This document shows, in pieces, positions 26,901-34,345 of a stretch of 64,000 bases of DNA (positions within the stretch are counted from its first letter, which is position 1; every line of letters starts with the position of its first letter). The DNA lies in NCBI GenBank assembly GCA_017557635.1, contig JAFYYH010000020.1, positions 62,001-126,000 of the forward strand, read 5' to 3'. The notes beneath the pieces were generated by a model. The model made no database searches and had not been told where the DNA came from. It saw nothing but the letters and a program-made list of their open reading frames with translations. A program made the position numbers and the translations under genes. This DNA comes from Bacteroidaceae bacterium (lineage in GTDB: Bacteria > Bacteroidota > Bacteroidia > Bacteroidales > Bacteroidaceae).

Positions 26901-29900
26901 TACTACCATGGGCACAACGGTTAAGACTGAAATAACGGGTTGGAATAATACCTATTTTGTTCCAAGTACAACAAAAACTACCACTACTGTAGGAGGAAAA
27001 ACGTCTCAGAATCAAAACACATTGACATTTGTAAATATGGGAGGTAAAAAATACTTTGCTTATCCCTCACAAACCACAGAGACTGGTTTTGATGGTAATA
27101 GCATAACTACCACACGTACTTACAATACCACCTATGGATATCTTACAAATGAAACTGTTACATACGGAACTAATATGTACAAATCAGTTTCCTATTCTGA
27201 TTATGTATTGGCCGGAAAGGCTTACAGGCCACAGACTGTAACTAGATCTCAACGTCATTCTGATGATACGAGCCCGTTTAATAACACTACAAAATTCACT
27301 TACAATTCCGGATCTGGAAAGATAACGACAGAGATATCAAATTACGGAACGACTAAACCGCTTACCACACAATACACATATGATATCTTTGGTAACCTGA
27401 TAAGTCAGGTAAGCAATGGTAGTGGTGTGTCAAGTCTTACAACATACTATTCATATGATGGCACACATCGTTTCCCTGTAAGGATATACACTAACCCCTC
27501 ATCATCCGTTCAGAAGTACACTTATAATATCTGGGGTAACGTATTGACCGAGCAAGATAGTATTAACTCGAGTATTAGTAATCAAATACAACATGATTAT
27601 GATAGTTGGGGAAACAGAATAGTGACACAGGTACCAGGAGCAGGAGTTGTTACATATACCAGAGGTTGGGGTAACAGTGCAAATAAACGTTTCTTTGTAT
27701 TGGAGCAGGGAACCTCTCGTCCTTGGGTAAAGACATGGTATGACAATCAGGGAAGAGTGGTTATGGTGGAGAGTGTAGGCGCCAAAGATGTTCCAGTCAG
27801 CATAACTACTACATATAATAACAAGGGACTCAAGAGTGGAGAGACCGAGATTACCGGTAACCTGACCTCGTCTCACAGTTATTCTTACGATGCACGTGGC
27901 CGATTGACATCCGAGACCCATCCTGGAAACAACACCATTTCCTATAGTTATGGTTCCAATGGGCGTTCAAAAACTATTAATGATAATGGCAGGTCGACAA
28001 CTTACACATACGATGTTATGGGTAATCTGAAGACTGTACAGAGTCCTTTGTCAAGCACACTGACTCACACTTATTCATCAAATGGAAATATCAAGCAAAC
28101 TGTTGCCAATGGTGTTACTTGGGTGATGAGTTATGATGATTGTGGAAATCAAATATCCCTTAATGATCCTGATGCAGGTAATTCCCAATTTACCTATGAT
28201 GCTCTTGGCCGTGAGATATGGAGAAAAGATGGCCGTGGAATTACGTATTCCACTTACTATGATGCATTGGGTCGTGTGACTTACGATGGAACTACCACCT
28301 TTACATATGGTACAAGCGGTAATGGCCAGAATCGACTGGTAAGTGAGTCCAATGGTCAGTGGACCAAGAGTTATACATATGATGCATACGGACGTGTAAC
28401 CCAAGAGAGCATGGTTAAGTATGCAGTTACTACCAAAAGTATGTCATACCACTATAATGATGATGGTCTTCTAACTCAAAAAGACTATCCTGACAATATA
28501 ACCGCTGCTTATTCATACGACTCATATGGAAACTGCACAAACATTAATATCAATAATGGTATGATGGTTTGGAATCTTACCGGTAACGATGGAAATACTA
28601 CGACCTCATCCATTAGTATTGGAAATAGCACTCCGTTCGTGCGAACCACTCAACTGGATAACTACGGTAATATACAGTCACGTACTATGACTGTTGGTAA
28701 TATGACTGTGCAGAATGATAACTATGTATTCAATCCTCGTACAGGAAATCTTACCTCCAGGACATTGACTGGTCATGCCACAGAGAATTTTAGCTATGAC
28801 AATTTGGATCGTCTTATCAGTGAACAGAGTTCGGAGATAGATTTGGATATGTACTACGAGACTAACGGAAATTTCAACGAAAAGACCAATGTGGGTGAGT
28901 ATCATTATCCTAGTGGCAACTCATATGCTCATGCCGTTGATTATATAGATGTAAATCCGTATGCTGATGTGCCCGATTTCAATCAGTATATAGAATATGA
29001 TTATCGAAATAAGCCGGATTGTTTGGCATACTCGATAGACGGCAATGATTATTGGTATACTTTGGAGTATGGACCAAATCATCAGCGTGTTAAGAGCCGT
29101 CTTGAGAATGATGGTGTACTAGTTCGAGAAAAGTTCTATTGGGGCGAATATGAGGGATTTCAAGCGAATGGTGGTGGAGCCAGTATGTGTTGGATTGAAG
29201 CTCCTGATGGACTTGCCGGATTGTTTGTAAAAAGTAACAATGATGGCTACTCTTCATTCTATACATATGTTGCTACAACTGACCATCTGGGCAGTCTTAC
29301 CGGACTACTGGAATATGATGGCACTCAGATCTATGGAGCTTCATATGATGCCTGGGGAAAGCGCACTATCACTTGTGATTATATCCAGGTAGAGAGAGGT
29401 TTTACCGGTCATGAACATATTGATGAACTTGGTTTGATCAACATGAACGGAAGAATGTATGATCCTTTGCAGGGTCGTTTCCTCAGCCCGGATCCATACA
29501 TACAGAATCCGTCCAATCCGCAGAATTACAACCGTTATTCATATTGCTTAAATAACCCTCTTAAGTACACAGACCCAACAGGAGAATTATTCGGCATAGA
29601 TGATTTGCTTATAGCGGTTTCTGTTCGAGCCATTTTGGGTGGTATATCTGGATATGCATTAGGTAAGCAAAGCAATGCCAGTGGCTGGTCAATGTTTGGC
29701 TATATATTAGGAGGTGCAGCTATAGGGAGTGTATCGGGAGTTCTTGGAACAAGTGCAGCTAGCGGTACTATTTTAGCTAATACGACCTCTTTGATGGTTG
29801 AATCTAGTGCTTTTTCTTTAGGTATGTCTGCGCTTAGTGGAGGACGAATGGCTCCTAACGTGAATTTCGGGTTCGCATCTTTGGATTTTGGCAGTAAGTC

Positions 29901-30504
29901 TATAAGAACATTTAATAAGAATAACAGTAGCTTGGAAAATATTGGATATGCAATTGGCTTGTTAGGTCTTATTAAAGATATCAACGATATAGTTGATGCA
30001 ACTCCTAGTGTTGTGTATACACAGACAAGATATGAAGATGGACGTATTGATGGTATATCTCATTCTGCGTCTTGTACTGTAACGGGGGAAAATCTTATGT
30101 CTTATGGGCCGGCAGAAAACTGCTCTTTTGATGGTTTAAAAGGTAGTATTAAAGCTGAAAAGGGTATGAAAGGGTCATACTTATTATTTGCTTTGCAAAA
30201 TAGGGCTAGTACTTCAAATTATGCGGTTTATCCAAATCTAAGTATTAAAAGTCCTGTGCTAAATTTGAATACAAAACTGTGGGCCGGTCTTAGAAATGTA
30301 AGCGAGATATTCCCTTATCAAGGGCTGACTTCCAATTGCGTTAATTGGAATTCTTTGGGTTTATGGCTCAATGGTATACCAAACATAGGAATTCATCCGT
30401 TTATATTAGGCGCATCAATGAGTGTTTATAATGCTAGTACACGTATTGGCTTATTCAACGCTATTGCGACGCAGTCATCTTTTGATCATAATTTCTATGA
30501 ATAG
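23956..30504 (+). CDS. Secreted SpvB/TcdB/RHS-repeat protein, probable polymorphic toxin
   Basis: A 2182-residue exported protein. The ATG at 23956 gives a signal peptide ending VKGQ (about residue 23); the frame extends nine bases to a TTG that was not used. An SpvB-like region (about 165-460; GGATYSIPIEVPVGVGG, LSITYNSQAGNGLCGYG) is followed by six FG-GAP/VCBS-type DxDxDG repeats near 489, 557, 674, 725, 784 and 856, a TcdB-like middle region, YD/RHS repeats from about 1130, and the RHS core ending NRYSYCLNNPLKYTDPTGE near 1877. The final ~306 residues differ in style: a Gly/Ala-rich hydrophobic segment, then a tip containing NCVNWN (Cys ~2128) and GIHPF. In RHS toxins the core forms a cocoon and the tip is the toxin. 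The 3' part is visibly A+T-richer. Confidence 0.9.
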   Translation: MKALKISLITSLFLCLGLSVKGQNNLAGNTLQDPVQLGRKSESFSYGARIPMMAYTDNYGITGPDVCMEITLAVPMNIVVRHTDMQISDTYIHILDANQNELFYNDDYSGPGHANNPKLAYVSCHLNNGKYYIVSEGKGCTGYLGFQMTGTPSFGYSYEPSTASSQSGPVGAMGGSFGVSPLGGATYSIPIEVPVGVGGAAPQLSITYNSQAGNGLCGYGANLSGLSSITRAPKDAYHDNASQGIKYLADDALYLDGTRLLLSSGTAGQDGAIYNLESDPFTKVITHGTCNSSSNNIWFEVQSSDGMVYKYSTKLSYTNDGSQRVHSWYLTRAEQPTGNFIEYSYDQFEYYVYPVLIAYGTNTSQSNALSNTILFSYETRIDEIPVYFDGKIGSFDKRLKTITCKTNDQVFRTYTLNYNSTGDGTGNRYSRLTSVSERNGQNEELPATEFTWSYLPSASHTAISTTVFNPANLKPGVTYNIHDQTYMAGDMNGDGLPDIVAVGPVGDETVVEYFYADEFMGELSYYTTQQPNNYDITLNSGVFMNVGVTYNKDNSIVDMDGDGVNELVLCHYDGVENDYGRVILDVYGQNITNARTIINMDRPYAPLITTGDIYNEGKNKVIILETSKNVNGKYRFRVLKLNENYGAPNEERLKVIKNLQLSLDSEPKQIFITDMNGNGISDLLVLCKQGFKVFWNQGEGTSVFMDSNSKTGASFNNEWIRTAGDFNGDGLLDILTSSTMSSMWYIHQNNGNGSFKTLQACSLGIYNQDFTDRDDDKFHCRVLDFDGDGKDDVIIVKAVYDKKRNKFMGIEYGEPWGEFNSTHTYWMRSVGNGLVQQYHATSNKERDAYPRKFLTADFDADGYVDLMNLGYDCLNGINENDYHIYRNNALTAQSGKVTSVKGDYGSTTNVTYSTLTDNSVYTRGEIGSYPVLSYNIPLNVVKSVVQNNGAAGSMTTNYTYSGLKVHLHGKGLLGFNSTQANNTTMGTTVKTEITGWNNTYFVPSTTKTTTTVGGKTSQNQNTLTFVNMGGKKYFAYPSQTTETGFDGNSITTTRTYNTTYGYLTNETVTYGTNMYKSVSYSDYVLAGKAYRPQTVTRSQRHSDDTSPFNNTTKFTYNSGSGKITTEISNYGTTKPLTTQYTYDIFGNLISQVSNGSGVSSLTTYYSYDGTHRFPVRIYTNPSSSVQKYTYNIWGNVLTEQDSINSSISNQIQHDYDSWGNRIVTQVPGAGVVTYTRGWGNSANKRFFVLEQGTSRPWVKTWYDNQGRVVMVESVGAKDVPVSITTTYNNKGLKSGETEITGNLTSSHSYSYDARGRLTSETHPGNNTISYSYGSNGRSKTINDNGRSTTYTYDVMGNLKTVQSPLSSTLTHTYSSNGNIKQTVANGVTWVMSYDDCGNQISLNDPDAGNSQFTYDALGREIWRKDGRGITYSTYYDALGRVTYDGTTTFTYGTSGNGQNRLVSESNGQWTKSYTYDAYGRVTQESMVKYAVTTKSMSYHYNDDGLLTQKDYPDNITAAYSYDSYGNCTNININNGMMVWNLTGNDGNTTTSSISIGNSTPFVRTTQLDNYGNIQSRTMTVGNMTVQNDNYVFNPRTGNLTSRTLTGHATENFSYDNLDRLISEQSSEIDLDMYYETNGNFNEKTNVGEYHYPSGNSYAHAVDYIDVNPYADVPDFNQYIEYDYRNKPDCLAYSIDGNDYWYTLEYGPNHQRVKSRLENDGVLVREKFYWGEYEGFQANGGGASMCWIEAPDGLAGLFVKSNNDGYSSFYTYVATTDHLGSLTGLLEYDGTQIYGASYDAWGKRTITCDYIQVERGFTGHEHIDELGLINMNGRMYDPLQGRFLSPDPYIQNPSNPQNYNRYSYCLNNPLKYTDPTGELFGIDDLLIAVSVRAILGGISGYALGKQSNASGWSMFGYILGGAAIGSVSGVLGTSAASGTILANTTSLMVESSAFSLGMSALSGGRMAPNVNFGFASLDFGSKSIRTFNKNNSSLENIGYAIGLLGLIKDINDIVDATPSVVYTQTRYEDGRIDGISHSASCTVTGENLMSYGPAENCSFDGLKGSIKAEKGMKGSYLLFALQNRASTSNYAVYPNLSIKSPVLNLNTKLWAGLRNVSEIFPYQGLTSNCVNWNSLGLWLNGIPNIGIHPFILGASMSVYNASTRIGLFNAIATQSSFDHNFYE

Positions 30505-30940
30505 TAAAAAAGGATTTTTGTTAGTTTTTCTATCTGTTTTGGGATGTAAAACAGTCAGTATAACAAATGAGAATATCTCAGATGATGAAATCTATGTTAG
30601 CGTAAACAGTAAGATTCCAAGTGATGGAACCTTCCTATTTCTTCTTCGAAAAGAAGAAGGAATAGATAATAGAACAATTGTTCCCTATAGTTATTCCATT
30701 GATTTGGATAATAAAAAAGTGACTTGTTCTAAAGGAAATGAATTCTATTTGGATCCGAAAGTAAAAGGCACCTATTTGTGGCTTACGTCAGAACAATTTA
30801 AGGAGGATTATTCTGACAAATATAATAATGCGCTATTTGATTGTATCTCATCGAAATTCTTGGAAATATCAAATGAGGAAAAAATGAATTTGTTAGACAG
30901 CCTGAGTTTGGGATCTTCAGATAGACTAATATATCTTTGA
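30497..30940 (+). CDS. Lipoprotein, candidate immunity protein for the RHS toxin
   Basis: A 147-residue predicted lipoprotein. The ATG at 30497 lies inside the end of the RHS gene (8-base overlap), a sign of translational coupling. The signal MNSKKGFLLVFLSVLGCKT has lipobox VLGC with Cys17. A longer frame starting at 30422 lies wholly within the toxin gene and is not used. The mature part is charged and acidic (ISDDEIYVSVNSKIPSDG, FLLRKEEGIDNR, EDYSDKYNNALFDCISSKF) with no family I recognise. Position directly behind a variable toxin tip, small size and A+T-rich composition suggest immunity; lipidation would place it where an incoming toxin arrives. This is inference from context. Confidence 0.65.
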   Translation: MNSKKGFLLVFLSVLGCKTVSITNENISDDEIYVSVNSKIPSDGTFLFLLRKEEGIDNRTIVPYSYSIDLDNKKVTCSKGNEFYLDPKVKGTYLWLTSEQFKEDYSDKYNNALFDCISSKFLEISNEEKMNLLDSLSLGSSDRLIYL

Positions 30941-30989
30941 TTATCAATAGTAATAGGTTTACGTAAATCTGATATTTTTGATAGTTTTT

Positions 30990-31136
30990 GACCGTCTTTT
31001 TGTTAGGCATAAAAACCTGCAGAAAGACGGTCGTTGTTGAGTGGTAGTGAGGATTTAGTTATTCATTAGGGTCACAGATAGCCCTCACTTATGGATGAAG
31101 ATAAAAATTCAAACGGGGGCAGTTCCCTGAGGGACT
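30990..31136. repeat. Cluster of inverted repeats downstream of the immunity gene
   Basis: Three hairpins follow in tandem: a perfect 10-bp GACCGTCTTT (30990-30999) with AAAGACGGTC (31023-31032); AGTGAGG (31046-31052) with CCTCACT (31083-31089), with AGGG/CCCT nested inside; and AGTTCCC with GGGACT (about 31121-31136). None has a clean T-run on the plus strand. No gene is seen between 30941 and 31175. Confidence 0.55.
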
Positions 31137-31141
31137 AATGC

Positions 31142-31178
31142 AAAAAATGACACAGAAGGAACCGTCCCTACTGTGTCA
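31142..31178 (-). terminator. smpB terminator overlapping the stop codon
   Basis: On the minus strand TGACACAG and CTGTGTCA form an 8-bp stem around a 15-base loop and are followed by TTTTTT. The first arm begins with the smpB stop codon itself. The GGGACGG...TGTGTCA pattern also resembles REP-type palindromes. Confidence 0.7.
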
Positions 31179-31640
31179 CTTCATGAAAGCGCGAGCCATC
31201 TCGCGCTTATCTTCGTTGTCTTTGATTGACTGGCGCTTGTCATACTCGTGCTTACCTTTGGCTAGGGCTATGACGAGTTTGGCAAGGCCTTTGTCGCCTA
31301 TGAAGAGGCGGGTGGGGATGATGGTGAAGCCGGGGTTTTTGCTGTCGGCGGCAAGTTTGCGGAGTTCCTTCTTGGTGAGCAGGAGTTTGCGGTCACGCTT
31401 GGCCTCGTGGTTGTTGTACGAGCCGAATGCGTACTGGGCTATATGCATGCCCTTGACCCATAACTCTCCGTTAATGAATGTGCAGTAGCTGTCGGCCAGG
31501 CTGGCTTTTGAGTCACGGATGGATTTGATCTCGGTTCCGGTGAGCACAATGCCTGCTGTCCAGGTGTCGAGCAACTCGTAGTCAAAAGTTGCTCTCTTGT
31601 TTTTTATGTTTACGCTCTTGGAAGCTGTACGCTTGGCCAT
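31176..31640 (-). CDS. smpB: SsrA-binding protein SmpB
   Basis: A 154-residue RNA-binding protein that brings tmRNA to stalled ribosomes. Its OB-fold core is plain: [43 protein letters not shown], the HIAQY segment, [12 protein letters not shown], and a basic C-terminal tail [25 protein letters not shown] that enters the decoding centre. The length is typical. Its ATG follows directly on the stop codon of the upstream lipoprotein gene with no spacer, so the two are in one transcript. No tmRNA gene was recognised in the window. Confidence 0.97.
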   Translation of the reverse strand: MAKRTASKSVNIKNKRATFDYELLDTWTAGIVLTGTEIKSIRDSKASLADSYCTFINGELWVKGMHIAQYAFGSYNNHEAKRDRKLLLTKKELRKLAADSKNPGFTIIPTRLFIGDKGLAKLVIALAKGKHEYDKRQSIKDNEDKREMARAFMK

Positions 31641-32447
31641 TTAGAAATCCAAGGGTATTTTGATTGATACGGAAACTCTGGGATAACGCTCGTAGTAGAT
31701 GGTGTCCAGCATGCCGCGAAGGGTATCGGGCTGGAAGATGTGAACCATTATTGAGTCCTTCTTGAGTTTCTTGATGTCGCTGAGAATCTTCTGGCGGTGA
31801 GCCTGTTCATCGGCATCGGCCACTGAATCCTTGATGGATGAGATGTCGTAGCAGAGCCATGACTGGGATGCGTTGTATGATCCGTGCATTGCCAGATTGT
31901 TGTCGGGTATGTAGGAGTAGAGACGCATCTCAAGTGTATCCTTGTTCATCTGCAGGGGGTAGAGGTGGAACTCGCGGACACTCTCCTCGGAAGGAACGTA
32001 GTAGATGGGGGTTAAGTTGACCAGATGTCCTGCTGCCCAGATTGCGGGATACTGAACGTCCCAAAGGTTGAGGACGTTGAAACGGCAGTCGTGGTTGAGG
32101 GTATCGGCCGGACGTGTCTCCTCCAGTTTATAAATGGGGTATTTGCTTACGCTCTTGAGGGTGATCTTGCCGATTGAACTTACTGCATAGTATTCAAGAC
32201 CGGCTATGATACGGTCACCGTTCTGGACATCGAACTGATCCATGTCTTCCTTGACCTTGAAATTGTCAATGCCGTATTCCTCGCCTGTGTAGTCGAACTT
32301 GAGTGATGCCCTGCCGTTTACGCAGTTTACGGTTGCGATACGGAAGAATGTTTCGGTATATGATGCGGGTTCCATCGGTTCGCAGGAAAGAACAAGGAGC
32401 GGTGCAATGCATGCGGCGATTGCTGAGCGAATGATATTTCTTTTCAT
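31641..32447 (-). CDS. Lipoprotein, NigD-like
   Basis: A 268-residue predicted lipoprotein. The ATG at 32447 (MKRNIIRSA) gives a signal with lipobox VLSC (Cys22); a longer frame upstream would overlap the promoter. The first mature domain contains FDVQNGDRIIAGLEYYAV, resembling the OB-like domain of Bacteroidetes NigD-type lipoproteins; a second beta-rich domain covers about 110-268. NigD itself was named for a bacteriocin immunity locus, but most members have no known role. It is co-transcribed with smpB, with the stop codon directly abutting its ATG. The family call is moderate. Confidence 0.6.
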   Translation of the reverse strand: MKRNIIRSAIAACIAPLLVLSCEPMEPASYTETFFRIATVNCVNGRASLKFDYTGEEYGIDNFKVKEDMDQFDVQNGDRIIAGLEYYAVSSIGKITLKSVSKYPIYKLEETRPADTLNHDCRFNVLNLWDVQYPAIWAAGHLVNLTPIYYVPSEESVREFHLYPLQMNKDTLEMRLYSYIPDNNLAMHGSYNASQSWLCYDISSIKDSVADADEQAHRQKILSDIKKLKKDSIMVHIFQPDTLRGMLDTIYYERYPRVSVSIKIPLDF

Positions 32448-32471
32448 AGCTGTTTTCGGTTTTTTACACGG

Positions 32472-32479
32472 CAAAGATA
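32472..32479 (-). promoter_or_regulatory. -7 box for the NigD-like/smpB transcript
   Basis: TATCTTTG on the minus strand, 24 bases upstream of the ATG, matches TAnnTTTG. Confidence 0.5.
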
Positions 32480-32548
32480 ATAAATTGATGTGATTTTAGT
32501 AACTTCGCGGCTGATTAGAAAATCATCATAAAAAACCATATTCCATTT

Positions 32549-33250
32549 ATGATTTACTCAAAAGAAGTTGAAAACATGTGCGTGGTCCAGAAAGGTCCCA
32601 AGCACGGTCCCGCTCCCATTCCGGAAGAGGGTAAGTGGATCAAGGCCAAGGAGATCAAGGATATCTCAGGCTATACCCACGGTATTGGTTGGTGCGCTCC
32701 TCAGCAGGGTGCATGCAAACTGTCTCTGAACATCAAGAACGGTATCATCGAGGAGGCTCTCGTTGAGACAATCGGTTGCTCAGGTATGACTCACTCAGCT
32801 GCTATGGCTGCTGAGATCCTGCAGGGTAAGACTCTGCTTGAGGCTCTGAACACTGACCTGGTTTGCGATGCTATCAACACCGCTATGCGTGAGTTGTTCC
32901 TGCAGATTGTTTACGGCCGTTCACAGAGCGCTTTCTCAGAGGGTGGTCTGATTGTAGGCGCTGGTCTGGAAGATCTTGGTAAGGGTCTGCGCAGCCAGGT
33001 TGGTACCATGTACGGCACCAAGGCCAAGGGCGTTCGCTACCTTGAGATGGCCGAGGGTTATGTAAACCGTATCGCTCTTGACAAGGACGATCAGGTTTGC
33101 GGTTATGAGTTCATCAACTTTGGTAAGCTCATGGATGAGATTAAGAAGGGCACCGATGCCAACGAGGCTCTGAAGAAGGTTACTTCAACCTACGGACGCT
33201 TCAGCAAGGAGGCCGGTGCAGTTAAGATTATTGACCCCCGTAAAGAATAA
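32549..33250 (+). CDS. NifU/IscU-like iron-sulfur scaffold homologue
   Basis: A 233-residue cytoplasmic protein. The region 40-120 resembles the IscU/NifU scaffold fold: GIGWCAPQQGACKLSLNIKNGIIEEALVE is cut by the usual pattern of a Cys-containing loop, a strand-dg-I strand, then TIGCSGMTHSAAMAAEILQGKTL, matching the GC...S...A..L.GK signature. Cysteines 49, 56 and 77 could ligate a cluster or metal. The C-terminal 110 residues have no family I can name. It is 12 bases upstream of the GGGtGRT gene; the two form a conserved-looking pair. The role is probably Fe-S or metal related but has not been shown. Confidence 0.65.
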   Translation: MIYSKEVENMCVVQKGPKHGPAPIPEEGKWIKAKEIKDISGYTHGIGWCAPQQGACKLSLNIKNGIIEEALVETIGCSGMTHSAAMAAEILQGKTLLEALNTDLVCDAINTAMRELFLQIVYGRSQSAFSEGGLIVGAGLEDLGKGLRSQVGTMYGTKAKGVRYLEMAEGYVNRIALDKDDQVCGYEFINFGKLMDEIKKGTDANEALKKVTSTYGRFSKEAGAVKIIDPRKE

Positions 33251-33262
33251 GGAGATACTACT

Positions 33263-34291
33263 ATGATTAGAGAAGTGAAATTCGAATCACAGGATCGTCG
33301 CATCAAGCAGATCCTCGCTGCTCTTAAGGAGCATGGAATCTCCTCAATTGAAGAGGCTAACAAGATTTGTGACAGTTATGGCATTGATCCTTACAAGGCT
33401 TGTGAGGAGACTCAGCCTATCTGCTTTGAGAACGCCAAGTGGGCTTACGTTGTAGGTTGCGCCATCGCTCTCAAGGAGGGTGAGAAGACTGGTGACAAGA
33501 GCGCTGTCAAGGCTGCCGAGAACATCGGTATCGGTCTTCAGAGCTTCTGCATCCCCGGTTCAGTTGCTGATGACCGTAAGGTAGGTCTCGGCCACGGTAA
33601 CCTGGCTGCCCGTCTGCTCTCTGAGAAGACTCAGTGCTTTGCATTCCTGGCCGGTCACGAGTCATTCGCTGCCGCTGAGGGTGCCATCAAGATTGCCGCT
33701 AAGGCCGATAAGGTTCGCAAGCAGCCCCTGCGCGTTATCCTGAACGGTCTGGGCAAGGACGCCGCACAGATCATCAGCCGTATCAACGGTTTCACATATG
33801 TTCAGACCAAGTTTGACTACTACACCGGTAAGCTCAAGGTTGTTAAGACCATTCCTTACAGCGACGGTCCCCGTGCCAAGGTTAAGTGCTATGGCGCTGA
33901 TGACGTTCGTGAGGGCGTAGCTATCATGTGGAAGGAGGGTGTTGACGTATCTATCACAGGTAACTCAACCAACCCCACACGTTTCCAGCACCCCGTTGCA
34001 GGTACTTACAAGAAGGAGCGTGTTCTGGCTGGCAAGCCTTACTTCTCAGTAGCTTCAGGTGGTGGTACAGGCCGTACCCTGCATCCCGATAACATGGCCG
34101 CCGGTCCCGCTTCATACGGTATGACCGACACCATGGGTCGTATGCACTCAGACGCTCAGTTTGCAGGTTCATCTTCAGTTCCCGCACACGTTGAGATGAT
34201 GGGCTTCCTGGGTATCGGTAACAACCCGATGGTAGGTTGCTCAGTTGCTTGCGCCGTTGACGTAGCTCAGGCTCTTGCTTCAAAGAAGTAA
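33263..34291 (+). CDS. GGGtGRT-family protein
   Basis: A 342-residue protein of the family named after its GGGTGRT motif, here in FSVASGGGTGRTLHPDNMAAGP (about 267-285). Other visible features are GHGNLAARLLSEKTQCFAFLAGHESFAAAEGA, LNGLGKDAAQIISRI, and C-terminal NNPMVGCSVACAVDVAQAL with two closely spaced Cys. There is no signal peptide. The biochemical function of the family is unknown to me; it is consistently found with a NifU-like partner like the one 12 bases upstream. An intrinsic terminator follows. Confidence 0.8.
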   Translation: MIREVKFESQDRRIKQILAALKEHGISSIEEANKICDSYGIDPYKACEETQPICFENAKWAYVVGCAIALKEGEKTGDKSAVKAAENIGIGLQSFCIPGSVADDRKVGLGHGNLAARLLSEKTQCFAFLAGHESFAAAEGAIKIAAKADKVRKQPLRVILNGLGKDAAQIISRINGFTYVQTKFDYYTGKLKVVKTIPYSDGPRAKVKCYGADDVREGVAIMWKEGVDVSITGNSTNPTRFQHPVAGTYKKERVLAGKPYFSVASGGGTGRTLHPDNMAAGPASYGMTDTMGRMHSDAQFAGSSSVPAHVEMMGFLGIGNNPMVGCSVACAVDVAQALASKK

Positions 34292-34305
34292 TCTGAAACA
34301 TCAGA

Positions 34306-34342
34306 TAAAAAAAGACCGGCTCGATTGAGTCGGTCTTTTTTG
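34306..34342 (+). terminator. Bidirectional terminator
   Basis: AAAAAAGACCG pairs with CGGTCTTTTTT around a loop containing GCTC/GAGT. It lies between the convergent GGGtGRT and G3E GTPase genes. Confidence 0.85.
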
Positions 34343-34345
34343 TTT

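Noticed and set aside
30422..30496. Upstream extension of the immunity-candidate lipoprotein
   Set aside because: It lies wholly inside the RHS gene and would bury the signal peptide; the ATG at 30497 restores a clean lipobox.
32549..34291. Possible nif-type nitrogen-fixation genes
   Set aside because: Only a NifU-like scaffold fold is present and the partner is a GGGtGRT protein; no nitrogenase genes are seen.
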